A stretch of 64,000 nucleotides of DNA from Prochlorococcus sp. AG-347-M18. Its GTDB lineage: Bacteria > Cyanobacteriota > Cyanobacteriia > PCC-6307 > Cyanobiaceae. Made by a program: the position numbers and the translations under genes. Positions within the stretch are counted from its first letter, which is position 1, and each line of letters opens with the position of its first letter. The stretch covers positions 107,612-171,611 of the forward strand of contig QCCT01000002.1 in assembly GCA_003281165.1 (NCBI GenBank), read 5' to 3'. The notes beneath the pieces were generated by a model. It saw only the letters and a list, made by a program, of their open reading frames with translations, made no database searches and had not been told where the DNA came from. Positions 10,828 through 20,229 of this stretch are shown in pieces.

Positions 10828-11751
10828 TCAAAAAAGTCCTTTTTTAATCAAATCCAAATTATGCTCAAGCATTTTTATATAGGAACTAGCAGGCCCACTT
10901 TCATCAGATAATGAATCAACAAAAAGATTCCCTCCAAAATTAGCCCCAGTTTCGTTTGCAACAACCATTTGTGATTCGTTACTTACAGTACTTTCGCAAA
11001 ATACAGATGGAACATTTTTTTCTTTAACTAGTGAGATTGTTCTTGCCATTCTTTTGGGAGTAATTTGACTCTCAGCATTAACTGGCCACAAATAAACTTC
11101 CTCTAATCCATAATCATTTGTTAGATACGAAAAAGCACCTTCACAACTTACTAGATACCTACTGTCTTTATTTAAGTTATTAATAAAAAGTGAGAATTCT
11201 TTATCTATTTTAGATAGTTTATCTTTATAAATTTTTCCATTTTCTTCAAATAATGTCCGTTTGGATGGCCTCAATTCTGATAAAGAATCCACAAGAATAT
11301 CTACGTAAAGGATCCCTCTTTTTGGAGAAATCCAGGCATGAGGATTGGGTTTCCCTTTATAAAAATCTTCACTGATAAAAATAGGATCCAAATCTTCCGC
11401 AACAGTAATTCTTTTAACTTTTAAATTAGAGACAAATTTTTCAGCCCATAATTCAAATCCAAACCCATTATCAATAAAAACAAAAGCATTAGAGGCATTT
11501 ACCAAATCGCTTGGAGTTGGTTGGTAGCCATGAACTTCAACTCCAGGTTTCGTTATTGATCTAACAATAAAATCATCTTTAGCAACATTACTAATTATAT
11601 CCGCCAAAACAGTGAAACTTGCCAGTATTACTTCTTTAGTTTCATTTTTATTTGATATTCTCTTACATGAGCCTGAAGCAATAGAAAGCAGAAGTATCAA
11701 ACTTAAAAAAAAAATATTTTTTTTCATTTTTAACATCCATCCCAAGATCAT
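10828..11751 (-). CDS. mntC: Metal ABC transporter, substrate-binding lipoprotein (MntC-like)
   Basis: This is a cluster A-I metal-binding protein exported to the periplasm. A K-rich start and hydrophobic stretch NIFFLSLILLLSIASG precede a Cys, giving an imperfect lipobox. Ligand regions fit MntC/PsaA-type proteins: VHGYQPTPSD (first His), NPHAWISP (second His), and a C-terminal NLFVDSLSDESGPASSY region with the Asp. The acidic/His loop of zinc-type ZnuA is missing, so manganese is favoured. The ATG at 11751 overlaps the DUF697 stop by four bases. Internal ATGs at 11736 and 11727 would give a more conventional signal peptide (starting MKKNIFF), so the true start is open. Confidence 0.9.
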   Translation of the reverse strand: MILGWMLKMKKNIFFLSLILLLSIASGSCKRISNKNETKEVILASFTVLADIISNVAKDDFIVRSITKPGVEVHGYQPTPSDLVNASNAFVFIDNGFGFELWAEKFVSNLKVKRITVAEDLDPIFISEDFYKGKPNPHAWISPKRGILYVDILVDSLSELRPSKRTLFEENGKIYKDKLSKIDKEFSLFINNLNKDSRYLVSCEGAFSYLTNDYGLEEVYLWPVNAESQITPKRMARTISLVKEKNVPSVFCESTVSNESQMVVANETGANFGGNLFVDSLSDESGPASSYIKMLEHNLDLIKKGLF

Positions 11752-13082
11752 GAATTAAAAGATAGTTTCATAAGTGGTTTTCTAAGATCAGAAATAAATC
11801 CTTTCCAATTTATTTTTTCTTTTTCAAAAGCTTCTTCAACAATTTTTTCAGAATTTTTCTTTATGAAATCCAAATCAGGTTCTTCTACTCCTTTTGTTAT
11901 TGCCATAAAATCAGCCAAAGAACTTGATACTACTCTTGTTAAATAAGCAGCACTGACAGCCTGAAATGTTCCAGAGACAAGCCAATTTGGGCCATGTAAT
12001 TTTGTTATACCAATTAGAGTCTGTCCACTCCATTCAATAACTCCCTGAGCAATTGCAGTCTTTAAAATCTCTTTGGATACTTTATCTAAAATTTCAGGAG
12101 ACCAATTACATCCCCATATAGCCTTAATTTCTTTAATCATTAAAGAATTTAATACTGTCATTGCCATAACATCAATTGATGGGATAGGAGATAAGAAAAC
12201 AGTTGTTGCGACAAGAATTTGATTTTTTCTTTGTATACCCTTTAACTGCATTCTTCTTATACCTTCAATTTCAGATTGCCAGGCAGTATGCAGTTCTTTC
12301 AAGAGCCTTTTTTTTGTATTTTCAATATTTTTAGATGAACTTATGAAAAACTTCCTTAAAGAAAAAGGTATATTTGTTATTTCAATCTTATTCACATCAA
12401 AAGTAATAATTTTGTTTGTAAAGTCACCTGAAATTTGAGACTTTAAGTCTTCTATCTGATTTTTGGCTTCTATTTGGTTGGAAGTTAAAGCCACCAACCA
12501 GATTGGCATATTTTTAGGAAACTTTTCCAGCCACAAAAAATCATTTGCCGACAAAGGCAAGTTTATAAAATACAAAATTGCATCACTCTTCAAAGCTTCT
12601 TCAGGAATAACTTGAGAAGAATTGTATTTAGGCAGTTTTTCGTATAAATCAAAGTCAAACTTATCTGCTTTGAAATTACTTTTCAAAGCAGATTTAAAAC
12701 TTTGAAAATCTTTTTGTCCAATGCAACTTATTTTTTCTTTTTCACATCTATTAATAATAGATTCAAGTTTTTTTTGTCTTTTTGAATTCTGTTTTTCTAA
12801 TTCATTTTTTGCTTCAAGTTCTTCAAAAAAATTTAAATCTTCATTACATAGGTTTATCCAACCATCTAAATTACTTGGCTCATTAAATTTAGGCCTATCA
12901 TTCTTCAAGTAAAAATATCCCCCCAAACACAACGCAAAAAATCCTATTGAGCCTCCTGCAAAATGAATTAAGTCACTGACAAACCATTCCCCAAAACCTA
13001 AAAATAATAAAATAATAAGAAGATTTTTTTTTGGAAACTTTATGAAATCCTTTAAAAGGTTGTCTTTACTAATATCAAACAC
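11748..13082 (-). CDS. DUF697 (YcjF-like) membrane protein, degenerate GTPase-like N-terminal half
   Basis: This 444-residue protein leads the metal-import operon. Two hydrophobic segments lie near residues 19-55, followed by a charged coiled-coil-like stretch, a Rossmann-like region, and a C-terminal DUF697 domain from about residue 290 (LSPIPSIDVMAMTVLNSLMIKEI, TFQAVSAAYLTRVVSSSLADF). In larger cyanobacterial relatives this domain follows a dynamin/Era-like GTPase. Here the position of the P-loop (ISCIGQKDFQSF) lacks GxxxxGK[ST], and no NKxD is visible, so GTP binding is doubtful. The start is GTG. Its 3' end overlaps mntC by four bases. Function is unknown. Confidence 0.8.
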   Translation of the reverse strand: MFDISKDNLLKDFIKFPKKNLLIILLFLGFGEWFVSDLIHFAGGSIGFFALCLGGYFYLKNDRPKFNEPSNLDGWINLCNEDLNFFEELEAKNELEKQNSKRQKKLESIINRCEKEKISCIGQKDFQSFKSALKSNFKADKFDFDLYEKLPKYNSSQVIPEEALKSDAILYFINLPLSANDFLWLEKFPKNMPIWLVALTSNQIEAKNQIEDLKSQISGDFTNKIITFDVNKIEITNIPFSLRKFFISSSKNIENTKKRLLKELHTAWQSEIEGIRRMQLKGIQRKNQILVATTVFLSPIPSIDVMAMTVLNSLMIKEIKAIWGCNWSPEILDKVSKEILKTAIAQGVIEWSGQTLIGITKLHGPNWLVSGTFQAVSAAYLTRVVSSSLADFMAITKGVEEPDLDFIKKNSEKIVEEAFEKEKINWKGFISDLRKPLMKLSFNS

Positions 13083-13247
13083 AATACTTTATTTTTCTAA
13101 TTTTATTTTAATGCAAGTTGTGAATGAGAAAAGTAAAATTTCATAAGTCGTTAATCAAAAGATAAAAATTTAAGCCTTTTAAAAAGACTTATTGCATAAC
13201 AAGATGCTAAGTTAATAGACTATTTAAATAACTTAAGAAACATTAAG

Positions 13248-13670
13248 ATGTCTAATTCAAATTTCAGCAATAATCCTGGACAAGAAAATTACAGAGGTCG
13301 TTCTAACAATGAAAGGTCTAATTTCAGAGATAGATCGGGCGGCAGAAGAGATGGAGGAGGATTCCGCATAAGATTGAGTGATAACGAAATGAAAGCTGTT
13401 AAATCAATACAAGATACCTTTCAATTAAGATCTACCGTTGCAGTTCTGGGTTTCTCTGTTAGAACACTTAGCGAAATGATCAAAGACGAAAAATTGATTG
13501 AATCAATCAAAGAATATGCAAAAAATAATAAAAACTCTTCTCCAAGTAGACAATCACAAAATTCTTATGAAGAAAAGACAAAAACAGCACTTGACCCTTT
13601 TGCAAGACCTGTAAAAAGTACATCAACTGAAGAGATCCAATCAAGCGAAGTAAAAGAGGATGGCAAATAA
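13248..13670 (+). CDS. RG-rich protein with ribbon-helix-helix-like core
   Basis: I do not recognise a named family. The first 43 residues are low-complexity, rich in Asn, Ser, Gly and Arg, with RG and GGR steps typical of disordered RNA-binding tails. Residues about 44-83 (FRIRLSDNEMKAVK, then FQLRSTVAVLGFSVRTLSEMI) follow the strand-helix-turn-helix pattern of ribbon-helix-helix DNA-binding proteins. The last 50 residues are charged and probably disordered. The 3' end overlaps trpS by 11 bases, so the two are translationally linked. A 165-bp gap separates it from the divergent DUF697/mnt operon. A regulator of either neighbour is possible, but untested. Confidence 0.8.
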   Translation: MSNSNFSNNPGQENYRGRSNNERSNFRDRSGGRRDGGGFRIRLSDNEMKAVKSIQDTFQLRSTVAVLGFSVRTLSEMIKDEKLIESIKEYAKNNKNSSPSRQSQNSYEEKTKTALDPFARPVKSTSTEEIQSSEVKEDGK

Positions 13671-14676
13671 AAAAAGAATTCTTTCGGGAGTTCAACCAAC
13701 TGGTGATTTACATATTGGGAATTGGCTTGGGGCCATAAATAATTGGGTTACGCTTCAGGAGCAATATGAAACATTTCTATGTGTAGTTGATTTGCACGCA
13801 ATAACAGCCTCATATAATCCCAAAGAATTATCTAAAAACACTATCTCTACAGCGGCTTTGTACGTCGCTTGTGGGATAGATCCAAATATATGTTCAATTT
13901 TTGTCCAAAGTCAGATTTCAGCGCATTCAGAACTTTGTTGGATATTAAATTGTATGACCCCTATAAATTGGATGGAAAGAATGATTCAATTCAAAGAAAA
14001 ATCTATACAACAAGGTAATAATGTATCTATTGGATTATTTGACTATCCAATACTTATGGCTGCAGACATCCTTCTTTATGATGCTGACTTCGTACCAGTA
14101 GGTGAGGATCAAAAACAACATCTTGAACTTGCTAGAGATATTGCACAACAGAGAATTAATGCCAGATTTAGTAAAGATAAAAATATTTTAAAAATCCCTC
14201 AACCAATCATAATGAAGAATGGTTCAAAAATAATGAGTTTAATTGATGGTTCAAAAAAGATGAGCAAAAGTGATCCTAATGAGGGCAGTCGCATTAACTT
14301 ATTAGATCCACCTGAAATAATCACAAAAAAAATTAAAAGAGCAAAAAGTGACAGTTCTATTGGAATTGAATTTAACAACCCTGAGAGACCAGAATCTAAA
14401 AATCTTTTGATGATTTATTCAATATTATCTGGCAAAGAAATTTCTCAATGTGAAAATGAATTCTCAGAGACTGGATGGGGGACATTTAAAAAATTAATTA
14501 CCGAACAACTTATTGAATCACTAGAACCTATTCAGAAAAAATATAAATTATTAATTAATGATCCCTATCAACTAAATAAAATCCTTAATGAAGGGAAGGA
14601 AAAAGCTGAAGATTTAGCGAATCAGACTTTAAAAAGAGTTAAATCAAAATTGGGATTTTTAGAAATGGAGAAATAA
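13660..14676 (+). CDS. trpS: Tryptophanyl-tRNA synthetase
   Basis: TrpS charges tRNA-Trp. This is a class I synthetase with the first signature in SGVQPTGDLHIGNWLGA (HIGN as the HIGH variant, near residues 17-20) and the second in KKMSKSD near residue 205. The length of 338 residues is typical of bacterial TrpRS. The ATG at 13660 is preceded by an AGAGG-like site inside the end of the upstream RG-rich gene, which it overlaps by 11 bases. It is followed after 3 bp by thrS, giving a synthetase pair. Confidence 0.97.
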   Translation: MANKKRILSGVQPTGDLHIGNWLGAINNWVTLQEQYETFLCVVDLHAITASYNPKELSKNTISTAALYVACGIDPNICSIFVQSQISAHSELCWILNCMTPINWMERMIQFKEKSIQQGNNVSIGLFDYPILMAADILLYDADFVPVGEDQKQHLELARDIAQQRINARFSKDKNILKIPQPIIMKNGSKIMSLIDGSKKMSKSDPNEGSRINLLDPPEIITKKIKRAKSDSSIGIEFNNPERPESKNLLMIYSILSGKEISQCENEFSETGWGTFKKLITEQLIESLEPIQKKYKLLINDPYQLNKILNEGKEKAEDLANQTLKRVKSKLGFLEMEK

Positions 14677-14679
14677 ATT

Positions 14680-16596
14680 ATGCCAATAATTACCTTGCCT
14701 GATGGTTCAAAAAAGGTTTTCGAAAAATCTGTAACTATTCTAGAAATTGCCCAGAGTATAGGCGCTGGATTAGCTAAAGCAACAATTGCTGGAAAAGTAA
14801 ATGATGTTCTTCTTGATGCAACAATTCCTATAAATAAAGATTCCAAAGTTGTAATCATCACATCAAAAGATAAAGAAGGAATTGAAATAATAAGGCATTC
14901 TTTCGCTCACCTTATTGGTCATGCAGTAAAACAAATTTACTCTGATATTAAAATGGCAATTGGGCCAGTAATTGAAGATGGTTTTTATTACGATATTTTT
15001 TCTAAATACAGATTTACTCCTGAAGATTTAATAAAAATCGAAAATAGAATTAATAAATTAATAAAAACAAATTATGACGTTGAAATTTTACAAGTTTCTA
15101 AAGAGGAGGCAATTAAAACTTTTAAAGAAAGAGATGAGACTTTTAAATTACGAATAATTGAAGAAATTCCGGAAGATGGTCTTATCAATTTATACAAACA
15201 CGAAGAATATATCGACATGTGTAGAGGGCCTCATGTACCCAATACTAAACATTTGAGACACTTTAAATTACTTAAATTATCAGGTTCATACTGGAGAGGG
15301 AATAGCGAGAATGAATCATTACAGAGAATATATGGGACTGCATGGGCAAAAGAAAAAGAGCTCAACGACTACTTAATAAGAATTGAAGAAGCGGAAAAAA
15401 GGGATCATAGAAAACTTGGTAAAAAACATTCACTATTTCATATACAAGAAGAATCTCCAGGAATGATTTTTTGGCATCCAAATGGATGGACAATCTACCA
15501 AGTATTGGAAAAGTACATTAGAGAAATACTCAAAAAAAATGATTATTTAGAAATCAAAACACCGCAAGCTGTTGATAAATCTCTTTGGGAAAAATCCGGT
15601 CATTGGGAAAAATTTAGAGACGATATGTTCACTACTGCTTCAGAAAATCGAACTTATGCAATTAAACCAATGAATTGTCCATGCCATATTCAAGTATTTA
15701 ATCAAGGTTTAAAAAGTTATAAGGATTTACCTATTCGTCTTGCTGAATTTGGTTCTTGTCACAGAAATGAGCCCTCTGGTGCGCTACACGGCTTAATGAG
15801 AGTAAGAAACTTTACTCAAGATGATGCACACATATTCTGCACAGAAGAGCAAATTCAAGAAGAGGTATCAACTTTTATAGATCTTGTTTTCGAGGTTTAT
15901 AAAACTTTTGGTTTTGATGAAATCATTATCAAATTATCAACCCGTCCTGAAAAAAGGGTAGGTAGTGAAGAGATTTGGGATAAATCAGAGGAGGCTCTTA
16001 CCAAAGCTCTCGATAATAAGAACCTAAAATGGGAACTTCAGCCAGGAGAGGGAGCTTTTTATGGTCCAAAAATAGAATTCTCCTTAAAAGATTGTCTTAA
16101 TAGAGTTTGGCAATGCGGTACCATTCAGGTTGATTTCTCAATGCCTATAAGATTGGATGCCACTTATGTAGATATTGATAATGAAAAAAGAAATCCAGTT
16201 ATGCTTCATAGAGCAATTTTAGGATCCTTTGAAAGATTTATCGGAATCTTAATTGAACAATATGAGGCGAAATTTCCAATTTGGCTTGCGCCTTATCAAA
16301 TAATTTTATTGAGCATTACTGATAGAAATATTGAAAAGTGTTTAAAGTTTAATGAATTAATAAATAATAGTGGTTACCGATCAAAAGTTGATGTTAGGAA
16401 TGAAAAAATAGGATATAAAATAAGAGAGGCAACTCTCGGGAGAGTTCCTTTAATTGCAGTTATTGGAGATAAAGAAGAGGAAATTGATTCAGTCGCTTTA
16501 AGAGCTTTGGATGGAAGAAATTTAGGAATTTTCGACCTACCTAATTTATACAAATTAATGGATGAATTAATAGAAAAAAAAGGGAGAACAGAATAA
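14680..16596 (+). CDS. thrS: Threonyl-tRNA synthetase
   Basis: ThrS charges tRNA-Thr. Domain order is an N-terminal TGS domain ([12 protein letters not shown]), the editing domain with [15 protein letters not shown], the class II catalytic core, and the anticodon-binding domain at the C-terminus ([11 protein letters not shown] onward). The core shows NCPCHIQVF with a zinc Cys, the motif 2 region [16 protein letters not shown], and motif 3 in [15 protein letters not shown]. At 638 residues it is full length. It sits 3 bp after trpS and 10 bp before glk. No T-box-like leader can fit in the gap. Confidence 0.97.
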   Translation: MPIITLPDGSKKVFEKSVTILEIAQSIGAGLAKATIAGKVNDVLLDATIPINKDSKVVIITSKDKEGIEIIRHSFAHLIGHAVKQIYSDIKMAIGPVIEDGFYYDIFSKYRFTPEDLIKIENRINKLIKTNYDVEILQVSKEEAIKTFKERDETFKLRIIEEIPEDGLINLYKHEEYIDMCRGPHVPNTKHLRHFKLLKLSGSYWRGNSENESLQRIYGTAWAKEKELNDYLIRIEEAEKRDHRKLGKKHSLFHIQEESPGMIFWHPNGWTIYQVLEKYIREILKKNDYLEIKTPQAVDKSLWEKSGHWEKFRDDMFTTASENRTYAIKPMNCPCHIQVFNQGLKSYKDLPIRLAEFGSCHRNEPSGALHGLMRVRNFTQDDAHIFCTEEQIQEEVSTFIDLVFEVYKTFGFDEIIIKLSTRPEKRVGSEEIWDKSEEALTKALDNKNLKWELQPGEGAFYGPKIEFSLKDCLNRVWQCGTIQVDFSMPIRLDATYVDIDNEKRNPVMLHRAILGSFERFIGILIEQYEAKFPIWLAPYQIILLSITDRNIEKCLKFNELINNSGYRSKVDVRNEKIGYKIREATLGRVPLIAVIGDKEEEIDSVALRALDGRNLGIFDLPNLYKLMDELIEKKGRTE

Positions 16597-16606
16597 TTTA
16601 AAATAT

Positions 16607-17641
16607 ATGAATTTTCTCGCTTGTGATCTAGGAGGTACCAAGGTTCTTTTAGGAATATTCGAGAGAGTAATAAATGATGATTCGCCTAAATTGTTATTCA
16701 AGAAGAAATATATATCTTCTGATTGGGATTCTTTTGAACTAATCCTTGAAGATTTTCTCAAAAATGAATGCAAAAATATTACTCATCCTTCTTCTGCATG
16801 TTTCGCTGTAGCTGGTCCTTTATCTAACAACAACGCAAAAATCATGAACTTGTCATGGAATATTTCAGGAAATAAATTAAAAAATAAATTTAAATTTGAA
16901 CAATGCGAGCTAATAAATGATTTTGCAGTACAAATTTATGGAATTCCTTTCTTAAAAAAAAATCAATATTCAACTATCCAGAATGGATCGCAATCTGAAG
17001 GTACTAACAATGATTTGCATGCCATTGTTGGAGCCGGCACTGGTTTGGGTATTGCAAGAGGTCTAATATCAGGAAATGAAGTAAAAGTTTTAGCCAGCGA
17101 AGGGGGACACGTTGAATACTCTCCAAAGTCAGAATTAGAGTGGGACTTAAAGACTTGGCTCAAAAATTCTTTAAATATTGAGAGGATATCTTGTGAAAGG
17201 ATCATTAGCGGCACTGGTTTATCAAGAATTGCTGAATGGAGACTTAACAAATCTGATGCCAAAAACCATCCTCTACAAAAATTTTTTAAAGAAATGAAAA
17301 TTAACGACGCTACAAGAAAAGAACTACCTGAAAAAATTTGCAATCTTTCTAAAGAAGGGGATCAGCTAATGATTGAAGTTGAAAGGATTTGGTTAGGTGC
17401 TTATGCCTCTTTATTGGGCGATATTGCTCTTCAAGAATTATGTTTTGGCGGGTTATGGATTTCTGGAGGAACTGCACCAAAACATTTCAAAAACTTTAAA
17501 TCGGATTTATTTATGAAACAATTTTTTGATAAAGGAAGATTAAAAGATATTCTTAGAACAATACCTCTGAAAGTAATTTTAGATGAAGAGTTTGGACTTT
17601 TTAGTGCAGCCTGCAGAGCAAAAATGCTTTTAAAAAATTAA
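16607..17641 (+). CDS. glk: Glucokinase
   Basis: Glucokinase phosphorylates glucose to glucose-6-phosphate using ATP, feeding glycolysis or the oxidative pentose-phosphate pathway. The phosphate-1 motif is LACDLGGTKVLLGIF near residues 3-17. Other sugar-kinase features are FAVAGPLSNN, LINDFAVQIYG, GAGTGLGIARG and EGGHVEYSP. The length of 344 residues fits bacterial Glk of the PF02685 type rather than ROK kinases, since no ROK CxxCG zinc motif is seen. The gene is in a tight run with thrS (10 bp) and thrB (7 bp). Prochlorococcus can take up glucose, so a kinase is expected. Confidence 0.93.
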   Translation: MNFLACDLGGTKVLLGIFERVINDDSPKLLFKKKYISSDWDSFELILEDFLKNECKNITHPSSACFAVAGPLSNNNAKIMNLSWNISGNKLKNKFKFEQCELINDFAVQIYGIPFLKKNQYSTIQNGSQSEGTNNDLHAIVGAGTGLGIARGLISGNEVKVLASEGGHVEYSPKSELEWDLKTWLKNSLNIERISCERIISGTGLSRIAEWRLNKSDAKNHPLQKFFKEMKINDATRKELPEKICNLSKEGDQLMIEVERIWLGAYASLLGDIALQELCFGGLWISGGTAPKHFKNFKSDLFMKQFFDKGRLKDILRTIPLKVILDEEFGLFSAACRAKMLLKN

Positions 17642-17648
17642 GTAAAAA

Positions 17649-18596
17649 ATGTATATTCCTGAAGTAGGTAAAAAAATAAAAGTAACAGTCCCTTCTACAA
17701 CTGCCAATTTAGGTCCTGGTTTTGATTGCCTTGGAGCAGCATTAGATTTATATAATGAATTTATTTTTACAAGAATAGAGGGTGGTGGAGATAGATTTGA
17801 TTTAATAATGGAGAGTGCAGACGGTAATCATTTAAGAGGAGGACCTGAGAACTTAGTTTTTAGAGCAGCACAGAAAGTATGGGAGAGCGCCAATATGGAT
17901 CCTTTTGCACTTGAAGCAAGAGTTAAATTGGCAGTGCCGCCTGCACGCGGACTAGGAAGTAGTGCTACAGCAATAGTTGCTGGACTAATCGGAGCAAATG
18001 CAATAATGAACTCGCCATTGTCTAAAGAAAAACTCCTTGAACTTGCCATTGATATAGAAGGTCATCCCGATAATGTAGTTCCCTCCCTTCTAGGCGGGCT
18101 CTGTTTGACTGCTAGGTCGTCTTCTCAAAGATGGAGAATCATTAGATGTGATTGGCACGATTCCATTAAGGCTGTTGTTGCAATACCTGCTATTCGTCTA
18201 AGCACAAGTGAAGCAAGAAAAGTTATGCCCAAGAATGTACCAATATCTGACGCAGTAACAAATATGGGGGCACTTACTTTGTTGCTAAATGGCTTAAAAG
18301 CAGGAAATGAAGAATTAATAAAAGAGGGAATGTTTGATAAATTACATGAACCCTACAGATGGAAACTTATCAAAGGGGGTCTAGGAGTCAAAGATGCCGC
18401 ACTAGATGCAGGTGCTCTAGGATGCGCAATTAGTGGCGCTGGACCAAGTATCCTAGCTTTGTGTAAAAAAGAAAATGGTAAAATCGTTAGTCAAGCCATG
18501 GTAAAAGCATGGGAGAAGGTAGGTGTAGCTAGCAGAGCACCATTTTTAAATGTTCAAACAAAAGGCAGTCAATTTAGCAATATCTCTGGTAAGTAG
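17649..18596 (+). CDS. thrB: Homoserine kinase
   Basis: ThrB phosphorylates homoserine on the way to threonine. It is a GHMP kinase: the N-terminal substrate motif is PSTTANLGPGFDCLG near residues 15-29, the ATP-binding motif is PPARGLGSSATAIVAG near residues 97-112, and the C-terminal motif is GCAISGAGPSILALC. The length of 315 residues is normal. The gene follows threonyl-tRNA synthetase and glucokinase in the same direction, 7 bp after glk. A 79-bp gap then separates it from ndhD. Confidence 0.96.
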   Translation: MYIPEVGKKIKVTVPSTTANLGPGFDCLGAALDLYNEFIFTRIEGGGDRFDLIMESADGNHLRGGPENLVFRAAQKVWESANMDPFALEARVKLAVPPARGLGSSATAIVAGLIGANAIMNSPLSKEKLLELAIDIEGHPDNVVPSLLGGLCLTARSSSQRWRIIRCDWHDSIKAVVAIPAIRLSTSEARKVMPKNVPISDAVTNMGALTLLLNGLKAGNEELIKEGMFDKLHEPYRWKLIKGGLGVKDAALDAGALGCAISGAGPSILALCKKENGKIVSQAMVKAWEKVGVASRAPFLNVQTKGSQFSNISGK

Positions 18597-18675
18597 TTTT
18601 ACTTAGGCATTTTTAATGTTATAGTCTCAAGCTAGTACAACTTCAACTAGAATAAAAAAATTATTCATTCCATAA

Positions 18676-20217
18676 ATGAATTTAGAATCTTTTCCTTGGC
18701 TATCATCTATTGTTTTACTACCTTTAGTTGGTGCTTTAATAATGCCTTTCTTGAGTTCAAAGGAAGGAGAAGATAATACACTCCCTAGAAATATCTCATT
18801 AAGTTTTTTATTTATAGATTTCATACTAATAATCGGCGTACTTTTTCAAAAATTTAATACTGCAGATAGCTCTTTACAACTTGTAGAAAGAGCGTCATGG
18901 TTACCCTCAATAGGTTTAGAGTGGTCTTTAGGAGTTGATGGGTTATCTGCTCCATTAGTGGCTTTAAGCGGGTTAATCACATTTTTATCAGCTGCCGCAA
19001 GTTGGAAAATCAAGAAAAAATCTAATTTATATTTTGCTCTTTTATTAGTCCAAGCATCAGCACAGGCTCTAGTTTTCCTTTCTCAGGATTTCCTATTATT
19101 TTTCTTGGCCTGGGAACTTGAATTGGTTCCGGTATATCTTCTCATTGCAATTTGGGGAGGGAAAAAGAAATTATATGCGGCCACTAAATTTATTCTTTAT
19201 ACAGCTTTAGCTTCTTTATTAATCCTCATAAGTGGCTTAGCACTTGCGTTGAGCGGGGATACCTTTACTTTAAATATTACCGATTTAACCAATAAACACG
19301 TAACGGGTAGCCTGGCATTGTTATCTTACCTAGGATTTCTAATTGGTTTTGGAGTAAAGCTTCCAATCTTTCCATTACATACTTGGTTACCTGATGCACA
19401 TGGAGAGGCTAATGCACCAGTTTCAATGTTACTCGCTGGAATACTTTTAAAAATGGGAGGCTACGCTCTCCTAAGATTCAATGTTCAAATACTACCTGAA
19501 GTACATCTACAAATTGCACCTGCATTAATTATTCTTGGAATCATTAATATAATTTACGGAGCACTTAATGCATTTGCTCAAGATAATGTCAAAAGGAGAA
19601 TTGCATGCAGCTCAGTGAGTCATATGGGTTTCGTCCTATTAGGGATTGGAGCAGTGGATGCTCTAGGGATTAGTGGAGCAATGCTCCAAATGATAAGCCA
19701 CGGGCTTATAGCGGCAGCTATGTTTTTTGTTACAGGCTCATTTTATGAAAGAACAAATACTTTATCTATCCCAAATATGGGCGGTTTAGCAAAGGTCTTG
19801 CCAATAACTTTTGCTTTTTTCTTAGCGAGCTCTTTAGCCTCTCTAGCTTTACCTGGGATGAGCGGTTTTATTAGTGAAATAACTGTGTTTTTAGGTATCA
19901 CTAGTCAAGAAGGATTCAGCTCTCTATTTAGATCAATCACGATCCTTATTGCAGCTATTGGTCTGGTCCTTACTCCAATATATTTACTTTCTATGTGTAG
20001 AAGAGTATTCTTTGGCCCTAGAATTCCTGCACTTGCTACAGTTAAAGAGATGAGTGGTAGAGAATTGACAATTGGTTTCAGTTTATTGTTGCCTACTTTA
20101 GTTATAGGTTTTTGGCCAAAAATCGCCATAAATTTGTACGAATCTTCAACCAATGCTCTCAGTCAGCAGCTTACTTTAGCTAAATTAATAGGATTAATAC
20201 CAACTTTTGTTAATTAA
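18676..20217 (+). CDS. ndhD: NAD(P)H-quinone oxidoreductase subunit 4 (NdhD)
   Basis: NdhD is a proton-pumping membrane subunit of the cyanobacterial NDH-1 complex, acting in respiration and cyclic electron flow. The 513-residue protein is highly hydrophobic with about 14 membrane helices. Diagnostic segments are [37 protein letters not shown] with the conserved Glu, [21 protein letters not shown] and [16 protein letters not shown]. These are typical of the antiporter-like family, subunit 4. It resembles the NdhD1 type of the respiratory complex, though I cannot separate this from NdhD2 with certainty. It precedes prlC by 12 bp. Confidence 0.95.
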   Translation: MNLESFPWLSSIVLLPLVGALIMPFLSSKEGEDNTLPRNISLSFLFIDFILIIGVLFQKFNTADSSLQLVERASWLPSIGLEWSLGVDGLSAPLVALSGLITFLSAAASWKIKKKSNLYFALLLVQASAQALVFLSQDFLLFFLAWELELVPVYLLIAIWGGKKKLYAATKFILYTALASLLILISGLALALSGDTFTLNITDLTNKHVTGSLALLSYLGFLIGFGVKLPIFPLHTWLPDAHGEANAPVSMLLAGILLKMGGYALLRFNVQILPEVHLQIAPALIILGIINIIYGALNAFAQDNVKRRIACSSVSHMGFVLLGIGAVDALGISGAMLQMISHGLIAAAMFFVTGSFYERTNTLSIPNMGGLAKVLPITFAFFLASSLASLALPGMSGFISEITVFLGITSQEGFSSLFRSITILIAAIGLVLTPIYLLSMCRRVFFGPRIPALATVKEMSGRELTIGFSLLLPTLVIGFWPKIAINLYESSTNALSQQLTLAKLIGLIPTFVN

Positions 20218-20229
20218 ATTTATTGATAA

